Shown here one piece after another: positions 1 to 8,310 of a stretch of DNA of 64,000 bases; the first letter of the stretch is position 1, and each line of letters opens with the position of its first letter. Source of the DNA: Castellaniella sp036379515 (GTDB lineage Bacteria > Pseudomonadota > Gammaproteobacteria > Burkholderiales > Burkholderiaceae_B); assembly GCF_036379515.1 (NCBI RefSeq), contig NZ_DASVGN010000032.1, positions 26,692-90,691 on the forward strand, in the 5' to 3' direction. A program made the translations under genes and the position numbers. Below the pieces are notes generated by a model that was given only the letters and a program-made list of their open reading frames with translations, had not been told where the DNA came from and did not search any database.

Positions 1-2
1 AC

Positions 3-1523
3 GTCATCGTGGTTGGCGGGGGGGCCAGTGGTTTGGGGGTGGCGCTCGACGCGCGCTTGCGTGGCCTGTCGGTGCTTTTGTTGGAGTCCAATGATTTTGC
101 CGGCGGAACCTCCTCACGTGCCACCAAATTGGTACACGGGGGCGTGCGGTATCTGGCGCAGGGCGACATTGGCCTGGTCCGTGAAGCGCTCCATGAACGT
201 CAGGCGTTGTTGGCCAATGCGCCCCATCTGGCGCAGCCGCTCGCCTTCGTCATGCCCGCATACCGAGTCTGGGAGGCGCCGTTCTATGGCACCGGGCTGA
301 AACTCTACGATGTCCTGGCGGGCAAGGCCAGCCTGGGGCCAACCCGCTGGTTGGGACGCTCGGGAGTGCGGGATCATCTGCCCGGCATCAATACCAAGGG
401 CTTGTTCGGTGGCGTGCGCTATTGGGATGGTCAGTTCGATGATGCGCGGCTGGCGCTGACGCTTGCGCGTACGGCGGTAGCTCAGGGGGCCTTGGTCGCC
501 AATTACTGCGCTGTGACCGAAGTGCTGCACGCGCAAGGGCGGGTGTGTGGCGTGCGCTGGCGCGACACCCTGGACGCGGGAGCGACCGGAGGCGAAGTGC
601 GTGCACGTTGTGTCATCAATGCTGCCGGGGTCTGGGTGGACGATATTCGTCAGATGGATGATCAGGCAGCCGGCAGGCCGACTCGCCCCATGGTGGCCCC
701 AAGTCAAGGCGTGCATCTGGTGGTGGACCGGTCTTTTTTGCCGGCGCAAGAGGCGCTGCTCGTGCCGCACACGCGGGATGGCCGTGTGTTGTTCGCGGTC
801 CCCTGGCTGGGGCACGTCATTTTGGGCACGACCGATACGCCGCGCCACGATGCAGTACGTGAACCACAGGCCTTGCCTGAAGAAGTTTCCTTCATTCTGA
901 CCGAGGCGGCGCGTGTGCTCGCGCGCGCTCCACGTCGTGAAGATGTGCTCAGTCTCTGGGTCGGCCTGCGGCCGTTGGTCCGGCCTTCAGATGACGATGA
1001 CGACACCAAGACCATCAGTCGCGAGCACACAGTGCGCGTGAGCCCCGCAGGGCTCGTCACCGTCACAGGAGGCAAGTGGACCACCTACAGGGCCATGGCC
1101 GAAGACGTGTTGCAACGCTGCGTTCGGGCCAATCTGCTCGACGCGTTGCCGCCGTCCCGCACGTGGCGGTTTCCGCTAGTGGGAGCTCCGGCTGCCGGAG
1201 CGGCACGAACGCCGCTCACGGCACCGCCTGGGATACAGGCTTATGGGACCGAGGGGGCCTATGTCGAGACTTTGCCTGGCGCCCGCGATAACTTGGCGCT
1301 CGGCCTGACACAGGCCATGGTGCGTTTTGCCGTTCGCCACGAATACGCGCGCACGGTAGAAGACGTACTGGCGCGCCGCCACCGCATGTTGTTCCTGAAT
1401 GCCGCACAGGCGATCGCTCAGGCGCCAGTTGTGGCAAAAATCCTACAAGAAGAGCTGGGAACTGACGGTGATCTGAATGGGTTTTTAGCCCTGGCGAAGC
1501 ACTATCGCACAGTTCCCGGTTAA
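3..1523 (+). CDS. glpD: Glycerol-3-phosphate dehydrogenase, 5' end cut by window edge
   Basis: FAD-dependent aerobic glycerol-3-phosphate dehydrogenase, which oxidises G3P to dihydroxyacetone phosphate at the inner membrane and passes electrons to quinone. The reading frame is open to the first base of the window. The visible 506 residues already begin in the dinucleotide-binding strand (VVGGGASGLG), so only a few N-terminal residues are missing compared with the usual length of about 500. The family signature SRATKLVHGGVRYL follows at about residues 35-48, and the C-terminal DAO_C-type domain is complete. It reads towards flhDC but is separated from it by a hairpin and a long regulatory region, so it is probably its own transcription unit. 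Confidence 0.93.
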   Translation, partial: VIVVGGGASGLGVALDARLRGLSVLLLESNDFAGGTSSRATKLVHGGVRYLAQGDIGLVREALHERQALLANAPHLAQPLAFVMPAYRVWEAPFYGTGLKLYDVLAGKASLGPTRWLGRSGVRDHLPGINTKGLFGGVRYWDGQFDDARLALTLARTAVAQGALVANYCAVTEVLHAQGRVCGVRWRDTLDAGATGGEVRARCVINAAGVWVDDIRQMDDQAAGRPTRPMVAPSQGVHLVVDRSFLPAQEALLVPHTRDGRVLFAVPWLGHVILGTTDTPRHDAVREPQALPEEVSFILTEAARVLARAPRREDVLSLWVGLRPLVRPSDDDDDTKTISREHTVRVSPAGLVTVTGGKWTTYRAMAEDVLQRCVRANLLDALPPSRTWRFPLVGAPAAGAARTPLTAPPGIQAYGTEGAYVETLPGARDNLALGLTQAMVRFAVRHEYARTVEDVLARRHRMLFLNAAQAIAQAPVVAKILQEELGTDGDLNGFLALAKHYRTVPG

Positions 1524-1544
1524 AGTCGCTGCCGAAGCGCACTC

Positions 1545-1574
1545 CCCTGATAGAGGCTTGAGTCTTCAGGGTTT
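1545..1574 (+). terminator. Hairpin after glpD
   Basis: CCCTGA (1545-1550) pairs with TCAGGG (1566-1571), and an inner AGA/TCT extends the stem around an 8-base loop. Only a short GTTT follows, so termination strength is uncertain. It sits 22 bases after the glpD stop. Confidence 0.45.
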
Positions 1575-1637
1575 GGGCCGTGTGATCTGCGGTTTCAGCG
1601 TCTTAGGCTTTTCTGAATTTGACATTGATATAAGTCA

Positions 1638-1680
1638 CTGTTACTTACACCATTGTCCATGTTCATGTCTGAAGTAACAG
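1638..1680. repeat. 9-bp inverted repeat in flhDC control region
   Basis: CTGTTACTT (1638-1646) and AAGTAACAG (1672-1680) are perfect reverse complements with a 25-base gap. The centre-to-centre distance is 34 bases, roughly three helical turns, compatible with a pair of protein-binding half sites. Confidence 0.6.
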
Positions 1681-1719
1681 CGTAAAACAAGAATTCTCGC
1701 GATATACTCTCATAGTCGT

Positions 1720-1732
1720 TGCAAAGTTTGCA
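1720..1732. repeat. Palindrome TGCAAA-G-TTTGCA
   Basis: Perfect 6-bp arms around a single G, 32 bases upstream of the TATAAT at 1764. It has the size and symmetry of a dimeric regulator operator. Confidence 0.6.
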
Positions 1733-1758
1733 TAGAAATGTATTTATTTATGCAAATT

Positions 1759-1798
1759 GTGAATATAATGACAATTCTGTTGTAACAATAATATTCAC
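1759..1798. repeat. 8-bp inverted repeat over the flhDC -10
   Basis: GTGAATAT (1759-1766) and ATATTCAC (1791-1798) are perfect reverse complements 24 bases apart. The left arm overlaps the candidate -10 hexamer at 1764-1769, so a protein bound here could block or reshape transcription. Confidence 0.55.
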
Positions 1799-1869
1799 TA
1801 TCCATACGGCAGATGGCTCTGTTTGCGGCTCGCCCATCCCCCGCTAAAAACGATTTGCGAGAGGTTCTC

Positions 1870-2196
1870 ATGTCCCTGTCACACCCCGATTCAGCTTTGC
1901 TGAATGATATTCGCGAAGTGAATTTGTCGTATCTGATGCTTGCTCAGCGCTTGCTGCGCGAGAACCTGGCGGCAGGGATGTTCAGGCTGGGTTTCGACGC
2001 CGACGTGGCAGAAATCCTCATGGGCCTGTCGCCGGCGCAGATCGTAAAGCTTGCAGGGTCAAATTCTGTGCTCTGCGCCTTCCGGCTGAACGATGCGCAA
2101 CTGCTGACGTCTCTGACGCACGATGTGCTGGGTGGGGTGCTTCAGCAGGCTCATTCCACGATCCTGATGGCCCGACGTGAATCCGTGAGTGCCTGA
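1870..2196 (+). CDS. flhD: Flagellar transcriptional activator FlhD
   Basis: FlhD subunit of the heterohexameric FlhD4C2 master activator that turns on class II flagellar promoters. The 108 residues open with SLLNDIREVNLSYLMLAQR-like sequence characteristic of the family, close to the usual length of about 105-118. An ATG further upstream (1813) would add 19 residues with no family match. The ATG at 1870 is preceded by GAGAGG and fits the family N-terminus, so it is preferred. flhC follows after 5 bases, giving a two-gene operon that in turn precedes motAB. Confidence 0.95.
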   Translation: MSLSHPDSALLNDIREVNLSYLMLAQRLLRENLAAGMFRLGFDADVAEILMGLSPAQIVKLAGSNSVLCAFRLNDAQLLTSLTHDVLGGVLQQAHSTILMARRESVSA

Positions 2197-2201
2197 AGCC
2201 C

Positions 2202-2765
2202 ATGAGCACCAAAAGCGTATCCCTCGAAGCCGACGATATCCTGTTGGCGACGGACATGGTCCGATTAGGGGCAAGGCTGCAGGTGCTGCAGGCCGAGACA
2301 TCCCTGAGCTACGATCGTCTGGCACGTCTTTACCGCGAAATTCGCGGCGTGTCGCCTCCCAAAGGCATGCTGCCTTTTTCGGTCGACTGGTTCATGACGT
2401 GGTTGCCGAACATTCATTCCAGCCTGTTCTACAGCATCTACCGATACATGGATACGTTCACGCCCGCCAAGAAGGCGCGGGCGCTGGTCGAAGCCTATCG
2501 TCTGTATCTTGAGCAATCCTCCGTGGGGTTGCCGCCGGGTGACTCCCCGTCCGAGCCGGTACTGAGCTTCACCCGGGCCTGGATGTTGCTGCGCTTCTTC
2601 GATGGCGGGCTGGTTCAGCTGGTGCGCTGTGAGCAATGCGGCGGGCAGTTTGTGGCGCACGCCCACTCTCTCGAGGCCGGCTTTGTGTGTGCAATCTGCA
2701 AGCCGCCACCCAGGGCCGGCAAGACACGGTCGCAACGCAAGGCAAGTCACGCCGTCCATTCGTAG
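2202..2765 (+). CDS. flhC: Flagellar transcriptional activator FlhC
   Basis: Zinc-binding subunit of FlhD4C2 that provides most DNA contacts. The protein is 187 residues, close to the enterobacterial 192. Four cysteines in CEQC (143, 146) and CAIC (163, 166) form the structural zinc site known from the FlhDC structure. It starts 5 bases after flhD and ends before a hairpin, then motA. Confidence 0.96.
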   Translation: MSTKSVSLEADDILLATDMVRLGARLQVLQAETSLSYDRLARLYREIRGVSPPKGMLPFSVDWFMTWLPNIHSSLFYSIYRYMDTFTPAKKARALVEAYRLYLEQSSVGLPPGDSPSEPVLSFTRAWMLLRFFDGGLVQLVRCEQCGGQFVAHAHSLEAGFVCAICKPPPRAGKTRSQRKASHAVHS

Positions 2766-2790
2766 GCAGGTAGAACGCCGATCTGTACAC

Positions 2791-2816
2791 AAAAAACCCT
2801 GTTGAGCCAGGTTTTT
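2791..2816 (+). terminator. Hairpin between flhC and motA
   Basis: A-rich CCCTG arm (2791-2801) pairs with CAGG followed by five T (2808-2816) around TTGAGC, with one bulged C. The A/T-flanked stem could work in both directions. It would separate the master operon from motAB-che or attenuate read-through. Confidence 0.5.
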
Positions 2817-2870
2817 AGTGAGGCAGAAACGGGCGATGATTAGCGACAATTGTTTCAATGGGGCGGGTGC

Positions 2871-3740
2871 GTGTTCATCATCCTGGGTTATTTAGTCGTT
2901 ATCGCTTCAATCCTCATCAGCTACACGGCGGTGGGGGGGCACTTGGGCGCGCTGTACCAACCGTTCGAGTTCCTGCTGATTGGTGGTGCAGCACTGGGTG
3001 CGTATATAGGCGGCAGCAACAGCTCTTCCATCAAGCTGCTGTTGCAGGCGGTGCCCAAGACCTTCAAGCGCAACCCATATGGCAAGCCGCTTTACATGCA
3101 GCTGCTGGCCCTCATGTACACGATGCTGAACAAGGCGCGTCGTGACGGCCTGATGTCCATCGAGGCCGACATCGAAGATCCGTCTGCCAGTGCCATCTTC
3201 GGGCAGTACCCGCAGGTACAGAAGGACGCGAAGCTCATGGAGTTCCTGACCGATTACCTGCGCATCATGATCAGCGGCAACATGAATTCGTTCGAAATCG
3301 AAACGCTGATGGATCAGGAAATCGAGGCGCTGCACAACGAACACAACACGCCGATCAATGCCGTCCGGGCGGTGGCCGATGGCCTGCCTGCGTTCGGTAT
3401 CGTGGCAGCCGTGCTCGGGGTGGTCAAGGCGCTGGCTGCGGTGGACCAGCCACCGGCTGTGTTGGCCCACCTGATTTCCGAAGCCATGGTCGGAACGTTT
3501 CTGGGTATTTTGCTCTCCTACGGTTTCGTGGCGCCGTTTGCCTCGTCCGTAGAGCGCCAGTCGGTGGCGGCGATCAAGGTGCTGGAGTGCATCAAGGTGA
3601 CCTTGTTGGCCAGCATGAATGGCTATCCGCCGCCCTTGGCGGTCGAATTCGGACGCAAGGTACTGTTCTCGACCGTCAGGCCTTCGTTTGCCGAGCTCGA
3701 AGAGCACGTGCGGCAGACCAAGGCAGCGGCCAAAGGCTAA
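2871..3740 (+). CDS. motA: Flagellar motor stator protein MotA
   Basis: Proton-channel stator subunit that pushes on FliG in the rotor. 289 residues with four predicted membrane segments: two near the N-terminus and two around residues 170-225, flanking and following a charged cytoplasmic loop. A GTG start at 2871 gives FIILGYLVVIASILISYTAVGG, matching the family N-terminus, and has GGGGCGGG just upstream. A TTG start at 2850 would add seven unmatched residues. motB follows 9 bases later. Confidence 0.94.
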   Translation: MFIILGYLVVIASILISYTAVGGHLGALYQPFEFLLIGGAALGAYIGGSNSSSIKLLLQAVPKTFKRNPYGKPLYMQLLALMYTMLNKARRDGLMSIEADIEDPSASAIFGQYPQVQKDAKLMEFLTDYLRIMISGNMNSFEIETLMDQEIEALHNEHNTPINAVRAVADGLPAFGIVAAVLGVVKALAAVDQPPAVLAHLISEAMVGTFLGILLSYGFVAPFASSVERQSVAAIKVLECIKVTLLASMNGYPPPLAVEFGRKVLFSTVRPSFAELEEHVRQTKAAAKG

Positions 3741-3749
3741 AGGGGCGTC

Positions 3750-4781
3750 ATGGCCAAGCAAGAACACGGCCGGGTCGTCGTGCGCCGTAAGCGCGCATAC
3801 GGCGAGGCGCATCATGGCGGCAGCTGGAAGATTGCTTATTCCGACTTCATGACCGCGATGATGACCTTTTTCCTGGTCATGTGGTTGTTGCTGCTCGTGC
3901 CCAAGAAGAATCTGGAAGGCATTGCCCAATATTTCCGCATGCCGCTTGCAACGGCAGTGACCGGCGGGCCCAAGATGGACAACAGCAAGTCGCAGATTCC
4001 TGGAGGGGACCCCAGCGTGGTTCCGAACCCGTACCTGGCCCCCACTGTTGGCCAGGATCAGGATCCGGCCGACCGCCAGGACCTCGAAAACCTGGAAGAT
4101 CTGAAGGCGCAGCTCGAGAACCTGATCGAGCACAACCCGGTGCTGAAGCAGTTCCGCCCGCAGTTGTTGCTCGACATGACACCCGATGGCTTGCGCATTC
4201 AGATTCTGGACCAGCAGAACCGGCCCATGTTCACGACCGGAAGCGCAGTGGTGCAGCCCTATATGCGCGCCATCTTGCGTGAGCTGGCCCCGCCCATCAA
4301 TCATCTCGACAACTCCATCACCTTGTCCGGTCATACGGATGCCACGCCTTATGCGATGGGAGATCGCAGTTACAGCAATTGGGAATTGTCTGCAGATCGA
4401 GCCAACGCCGCGCGTCGTGAGCTGGTGGCGGGTGGGCTGGTGGAACACAAGGTCAAGCGCATCCTGGGGCTGGGGGATACGGTCGACCTGATTAAGGATG
4501 ATCCACTGGCTGCCGTTAACCGGAGAATCAGCATCCTGGTGCTTAATCGGCAGGCTGAGCGGCGCATCGATGAACAGAACGCGGCGGGCAATACGATTGA
4601 CATTCGCCAGCGACTGCGTCAATTGGGGAACCCGGCGCCGGATGCTGCGCCAGCGGGCGTGACCAAGCCGGCCAGTGAGAGTGGTGCCATCACGACGCAG
4701 CCTGCGGAGGGGAGCACCGCGCCGGCAAACGGGCAATCAGCTGGGCAGGTGAACGAAAGGGCTAACGGGAACAAGGATTGA
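3750..4781 (+). CDS. motB: Flagellar motor stator protein MotB
   Basis: Peptidoglycan-anchored stator partner of MotA. 343 residues: a short basic N-terminus, one membrane helix starting IAYSDFMTAMMTFFLVMW that contains the proton-carrying aspartate of the family (SDF), a linker, and a periplasmic OmpA-like domain with the SGHTDATPY signature around residue 190. The tail beyond about residue 275 is Ala/Pro/Thr-rich and low in complexity. The stop overlaps the region just before cheA, giving a motAB-che transcription unit. Confidence 0.95.
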   Translation: MAKQEHGRVVVRRKRAYGEAHHGGSWKIAYSDFMTAMMTFFLVMWLLLLVPKKNLEGIAQYFRMPLATAVTGGPKMDNSKSQIPGGDPSVVPNPYLAPTVGQDQDPADRQDLENLEDLKAQLENLIEHNPVLKQFRPQLLLDMTPDGLRIQILDQQNRPMFTTGSAVVQPYMRAILRELAPPINHLDNSITLSGHTDATPYAMGDRSYSNWELSADRANAARRELVAGGLVEHKVKRILGLGDTVDLIKDDPLAAVNRRISILVLNRQAERRIDEQNAAGNTIDIRQRLRQLGNPAPDAAPAGVTKPASESGAITTQPAEGSTAPANGQSAGQVNERANGNKD

Positions 4782-4783
4782 TC

Positions 4784-6907
4784 ATGAGTGCTGGTGTAGA
4801 TCTGAGCGAATTCTTCGACACCTTCTTCGACGAGGCGGACGAGCTGCTGACCAACATGGAGCGGCAGCTCATGGACCTGGATCTGAGCCATCCCGATCCA
4901 GACCACCTGAACGCCATTTTTCGCGCGGCGCATTCCATCAAAGGCGGGGCAGGTACTTTTGGCTGCTTTGACGAACTGGCCAAGACTACCCACCTGCTTG
5001 AAAACCTGCTGGACCTGATACGGCATGGCGAACTACTGCTGCGCCAGGACATGATCGACCTATTTTTGGAAACCAAAGACGTGCTGACAGACCAAGTGGC
5101 AGCTTATCGCGATTCGGGGAAACCGGATCAGGCTGCTTACAAACGCATTTGTGCACAGCTGCGCCAGTTGGCCGATGAGCACCAGAATGGCCTGTCAGTC
5201 CCTCAGCCAGCCGCCGTTGTGCCGGCACCCGTCGAGGCTGCCCCGATCGAGGCCGTGCCCGTGTCCGCAAATGATCCCAGCCTGCCTGTGTGCGTCCGGG
5301 TTTGTGACATTCACGAAAAGGACGTAGAGCCGCTGTCCAACGAGATGGCACTCATGGGTGAGATCCTGTACCGTGAACATCAGGGCGGAAACCTGGCTCT
5401 GTGGCTGAAGACGAGCACCAGCGAACAGGATCTCGAAGCGGTCTGCTGCTTCGTCGTCAATGCCGATCAGGTTCAAGTTGCAAGGGCTGCGCTTCCTGCA
5501 AACGCCCAGCCTGCCGCTGCAAGCGCGCCAACCGTGGCTGCGCCTACCGCCGTGGCGCCTGCTGTCGCTCGAGAGCCCGTGCCAGTTGTGGCGCAAGTGG
5601 TTGCGCAGACGGTGACAGATGACACCGAGCTGCAGGCGGCCCCGTCTCCCGCAAGCGCCACTGGTGTTCCCGGCAAGTCCGGTGAAACAGAAAAGCCGGC
5701 TCACCCGTCGACACACCACAAAGAAAGCGGCACGATACGGGTGGGCGTCGAGAAGGTCGACCAGATCATCAACCTGGTAGGTGAACTCGTCATCACCCAA
5801 GCCATGCTGGTGCAGACTTCGCAGTCGTTGGACCCAGTCCTGCATGACCGGCTGCTCAACGGAATCGAGCAACTCGAACGCAACGCCCGCGACCTGCAAG
5901 AGGCCGTCATGTCCATTCGCATGATGCCCATGGATTACGTGTTCAGCCGCTTTCCGCGCGTGGTGCGCGAGAACGCTGCCAAGCTGGGCAAGCGTATCCG
6001 GCTTGTGACGCAGGGGCAGGCCACCGAACTCGACAAGAGCCTCATCGAGCGCATCATCGATCCTTTGACTCACTTGGTGCGCAACAGCCTGGATCATGGC
6101 ATCGAGACGCCCGAGGTCCGCGTGGCCAAGGGCAAGGACCCCGAAGGCACCCTCACGCTGTCGGCCCAGCACCACGGCGGCCAGATCGTGATCGAGGTCA
6201 ATGACGATGGCGGTGGCCTGAACCGTGAAAAAATCCTGAAGAAGGCGTTGCAAACGGGGTTTCCAGTTTCCGAGTCCACGCCTGATGAAGAATTGTGGCA
6301 ATTGATCTTCGCTCCGGGCTTTTCCACGGCAGACAAAGTGACCGACATTTCAGGGCGCGGTGTAGGCATGGATGTGGTTCGTCGCAACATTCAGAGCATG
6401 GGAGGCCACATCCAGCTGTCCTCACGGGTTGGCGAAGGCACGACGACGCGCATCGTGTTGCCGCTGACCTTGGCAATCCTGGACGGCATGTCCGTCAAGG
6501 TCGGAGCAGAGACTTTCATTCTGCCGTTGAACCACGTCACCGAATCCATGCAGCCCAGTACGGAGCAGATTCATCGCATCTCCGATACGGAACAGATGCT
6601 GCACGTGCGGGGCGAATACCTTCCTATCGTGGCCTTGCACGACGTCTTTGGCGTGAAGGGGGCCGAAACGGATCTGACGCGGGCCATCGCAGTCATCCTG
6701 CAGGCCGAGGACGTGCGCTTTGCTTTGGTGGTGGATCACCTCATTGGTCAGCATCAGGTCGTGGTCAAGAACCTCGAAACCAACTACCGCAAGGTGCCCG
6801 GCATTTCGGCTGCTACCATTCTGGGGGATGGCAGTGTTGCCCTCATTGTGGATGTGTTTGCGCTGCGTCTGACGGCCTCCCGCCCCCCCTTGGGCGCTGC
6901 AGCCTGA
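4784..6907 (+). CDS. cheA: Chemotaxis histidine kinase CheA
   Basis: Sensor kinase of the chemotaxis array. 707 residues. An HPt domain carries the phospho-accepting His50 in AAHSIKGGAGTF. A CheY/CheB-binding P2 region sits in long Ala/Pro/Val linkers (about 130-300). A dimerisation domain, a HATPase_c domain (LVRNSLDHGIE, DDGGGLN, GRGVGMDVV) and a CheW-like C-terminal domain follow. The ATG at 4784 lies 7 bases after AAGGA; the TTG at 4778 is only a possible in-frame alternative. It is followed by cheW after 33 bases. Confidence 0.96.
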   Translation: MSAGVDLSEFFDTFFDEADELLTNMERQLMDLDLSHPDPDHLNAIFRAAHSIKGGAGTFGCFDELAKTTHLLENLLDLIRHGELLLRQDMIDLFLETKDVLTDQVAAYRDSGKPDQAAYKRICAQLRQLADEHQNGLSVPQPAAVVPAPVEAAPIEAVPVSANDPSLPVCVRVCDIHEKDVEPLSNEMALMGEILYREHQGGNLALWLKTSTSEQDLEAVCCFVVNADQVQVARAALPANAQPAAASAPTVAAPTAVAPAVAREPVPVVAQVVAQTVTDDTELQAAPSPASATGVPGKSGETEKPAHPSTHHKESGTIRVGVEKVDQIINLVGELVITQAMLVQTSQSLDPVLHDRLLNGIEQLERNARDLQEAVMSIRMMPMDYVFSRFPRVVRENAAKLGKRIRLVTQGQATELDKSLIERIIDPLTHLVRNSLDHGIETPEVRVAKGKDPEGTLTLSAQHHGGQIVIEVNDDGGGLNREKILKKALQTGFPVSESTPDEELWQLIFAPGFSTADKVTDISGRGVGMDVVRRNIQSMGGHIQLSSRVGEGTTTRIVLPLTLAILDGMSVKVGAETFILPLNHVTESMQPSTEQIHRISDTEQMLHVRGEYLPIVALHDVFGVKGAETDLTRAIAVILQAEDVRFALVVDHLIGQHQVVVKNLETNYRKVPGISAATILGDGSVALIVDVFALRLTASRPPLGAAA

Positions 6908-6940
6908 CTTCGCGCCTTCTCTCGTCTTTCGGAGCTTTTC

Positions 6941-7438
6941 ATGAATATCACGGATATCAAGCAGGATCAGGTCGAGACTCAGGGCAGGGAGTTTCTGGTC
7001 TTTACCTTGGCGGATCAAGAATACGGGATCGACATCCTGAAAGTGCAGGAAATCCGCGGCTATGACAGTCAAGCGGTGACGCGTATTGCCAATGTGCCGT
7101 CTTTCGTCAAGGGTGTGACCAATCTGCGTGGTGTGATCGTTCCCATCGTCGACCTGCGTATGAAGTTCAACATGGAGCACGTCGAATACAACGCCCAGAC
7201 GGTGGTCGTGATCCTGAACGTCCGCTCGCGTGTCGTGGGGGTGGTGGTCGACGGCGTATCCGACGTACTGATTTTGCAGCCCTCGCAAGTGAGTGCACCG
7301 CCACAGTTCGGTTCGGCGTTTTCCACCGAGTACCTGACTGGCATCGGGACCGTGGGCGACCGCATGCTGATTCTGGTCGATATTGAACGGCTCATGACCA
7401 GCGAAGAAATGTCGCTGGTTGAAAGTGCGGTGGCCTGA
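6941..7438 (+). CDS. cheW: Chemotaxis coupling protein CheW
   Basis: Adaptor that couples chemoreceptors to CheA. 165 residues with the usual tandem SH3-like CheW fold; NVPSFVKGVTNLRGVIVPIVDLR is the typical family core. GGAG precedes the ATG. It lies between cheA and cheR in one operon; no chemoreceptor gene is present on either side, unlike many betaproteobacterial che clusters. Confidence 0.96.
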   Translation: MNITDIKQDQVETQGREFLVFTLADQEYGIDILKVQEIRGYDSQAVTRIANVPSFVKGVTNLRGVIVPIVDLRMKFNMEHVEYNAQTVVVILNVRSRVVGVVVDGVSDVLILQPSQVSAPPQFGSAFSTEYLTGIGTVGDRMLILVDIERLMTSEEMSLVESAVA

Positions 7439-7450
7439 TCGGACCCCCAG

Positions 7451-8296
7451 ATGCCGCGTGATTCGACAGCAGTCTCGTATTTTGCGCAGCCTGTGCTGCC
7501 GCAGGTGGAGCCTGCCGATCTGTCGCGGGCGATTCAGATGTTGCACCGGCATACGGGCATCGTGCTGGGCGACCACAAACGGGACATGGCGGCACGCACC
7601 CTGGGGATGCGTACGCATCACGCGGGCCTTGCGTCCGTGCGTGCGTACCTGGATTTTCTCGAGCACAATCCCTTGGCCGACGAATGGGATCGTTTCGTCA
7701 GTGCCTTCACCATCAATCACACGGCCTTTTTCCGCGAACCCCACCATTTCGGCATTTTGGCCGATTTTGCTCGCTCGCGCGCCCGGCCCGTTTCGGTATG
7801 GTGCTGTGCCAGCTCCACCGGAGAAGAGCCCTACACCTTGGCCATGACGCTGCATGATGCCTGCGGTCAGTCCGAGGCGGCCGTGTCGGTGCTCGCAACC
7901 GATATCGATGCCCAGGTGGTCGCACAGGCGAAAAAAGGCGTGTACACGCTCGACAGAATCAAGCCTGTCCCTGTTGAATTTTTGAGGCGGTATTTTTTGC
8001 GGGGCGCGGGCCGCCAGGCGGGCATGGTTCGCGTCAAGCCCCTGATTCGCAATCTGGTGACTTTTGATGAGCTGAATCTGGTCGCACCCAGCTGGCCGAT
8101 CAACCAGAAGTTCGATGCGATCTTCTGTCGCAACACCATGATTTACTTTGACAAGCCCACACAGTCGAAGATCCTCGAGCGCTTCGTCACCTTGCTCAAG
8201 CCGGGGGGCTTGCTGTTTGCGGGACATTCCGAGAATTTCACTTATCTGACGAAGGCCTTGCACCTCGAAGGGCAGACCGTGTATTCCGTCGCGTGA
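7451..8296 (+). CDS. cheR: Chemoreceptor methyltransferase CheR
   Basis: SAM-dependent methyltransferase that methylates glutamates of chemoreceptors during adaptation. 281 residues: an N-terminal helical domain, then the catalytic domain with the family motif ASSTGEEPYTLAM (SAM binding) near residue 120, and FDAIFCRNTMIYF near residue 220. It starts 12 bases after cheW and leads directly to cheB; no cheD lies between them. Confidence 0.95.
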   Translation: MPRDSTAVSYFAQPVLPQVEPADLSRAIQMLHRHTGIVLGDHKRDMAARTLGMRTHHAGLASVRAYLDFLEHNPLADEWDRFVSAFTINHTAFFREPHHFGILADFARSRARPVSVWCCASSTGEEPYTLAMTLHDACGQSEAAVSVLATDIDAQVVAQAKKGVYTLDRIKPVPVEFLRRYFLRGAGRQAGMVRVKPLIRNLVTFDELNLVAPSWPINQKFDAIFCRNTMIYFDKPTQSKILERFVTLLKPGGLLFAGHSENFTYLTKALHLEGQTVYSVA

Positions 8297-8310
8297 AAAT
8301 GTAGGTAGCC

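Larger units (their letters stand above)
1524..1869 (+). promoter_or_regulatory. AT-rich control region of flhDC
   Basis: A 346-base gene-free stretch between glpD and flhD. It is visibly AT-rich from about 1610 to 1800 in an otherwise GC-rich window. A consensus -10 TATAAT lies at 1764-1769, about 100 bases before the flhD start, but no good -35 is spaced with it, which suggests activator dependence. Three inverted repeats lie in it and are listed separately. Master flagellar operons generally integrate many regulators here; which proteins bind cannot be read from sequence. Confidence 0.6.

Noticed and set aside
2813..2839. Possible sigma-28 promoter in front of motA (GGCGATGA as -10)
   Set aside because: The -10 matches 6 of 8 but no acceptable -35 exists at 10-11 bases distance.
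2907..4736. Long minus-strand open frame of 609 codons opposite motA/motB
   Set aside because: It is a shadow of two certain genes, with Arg/His/Gln-rich composition and no recognisable domain, as expected in GC-rich DNA.
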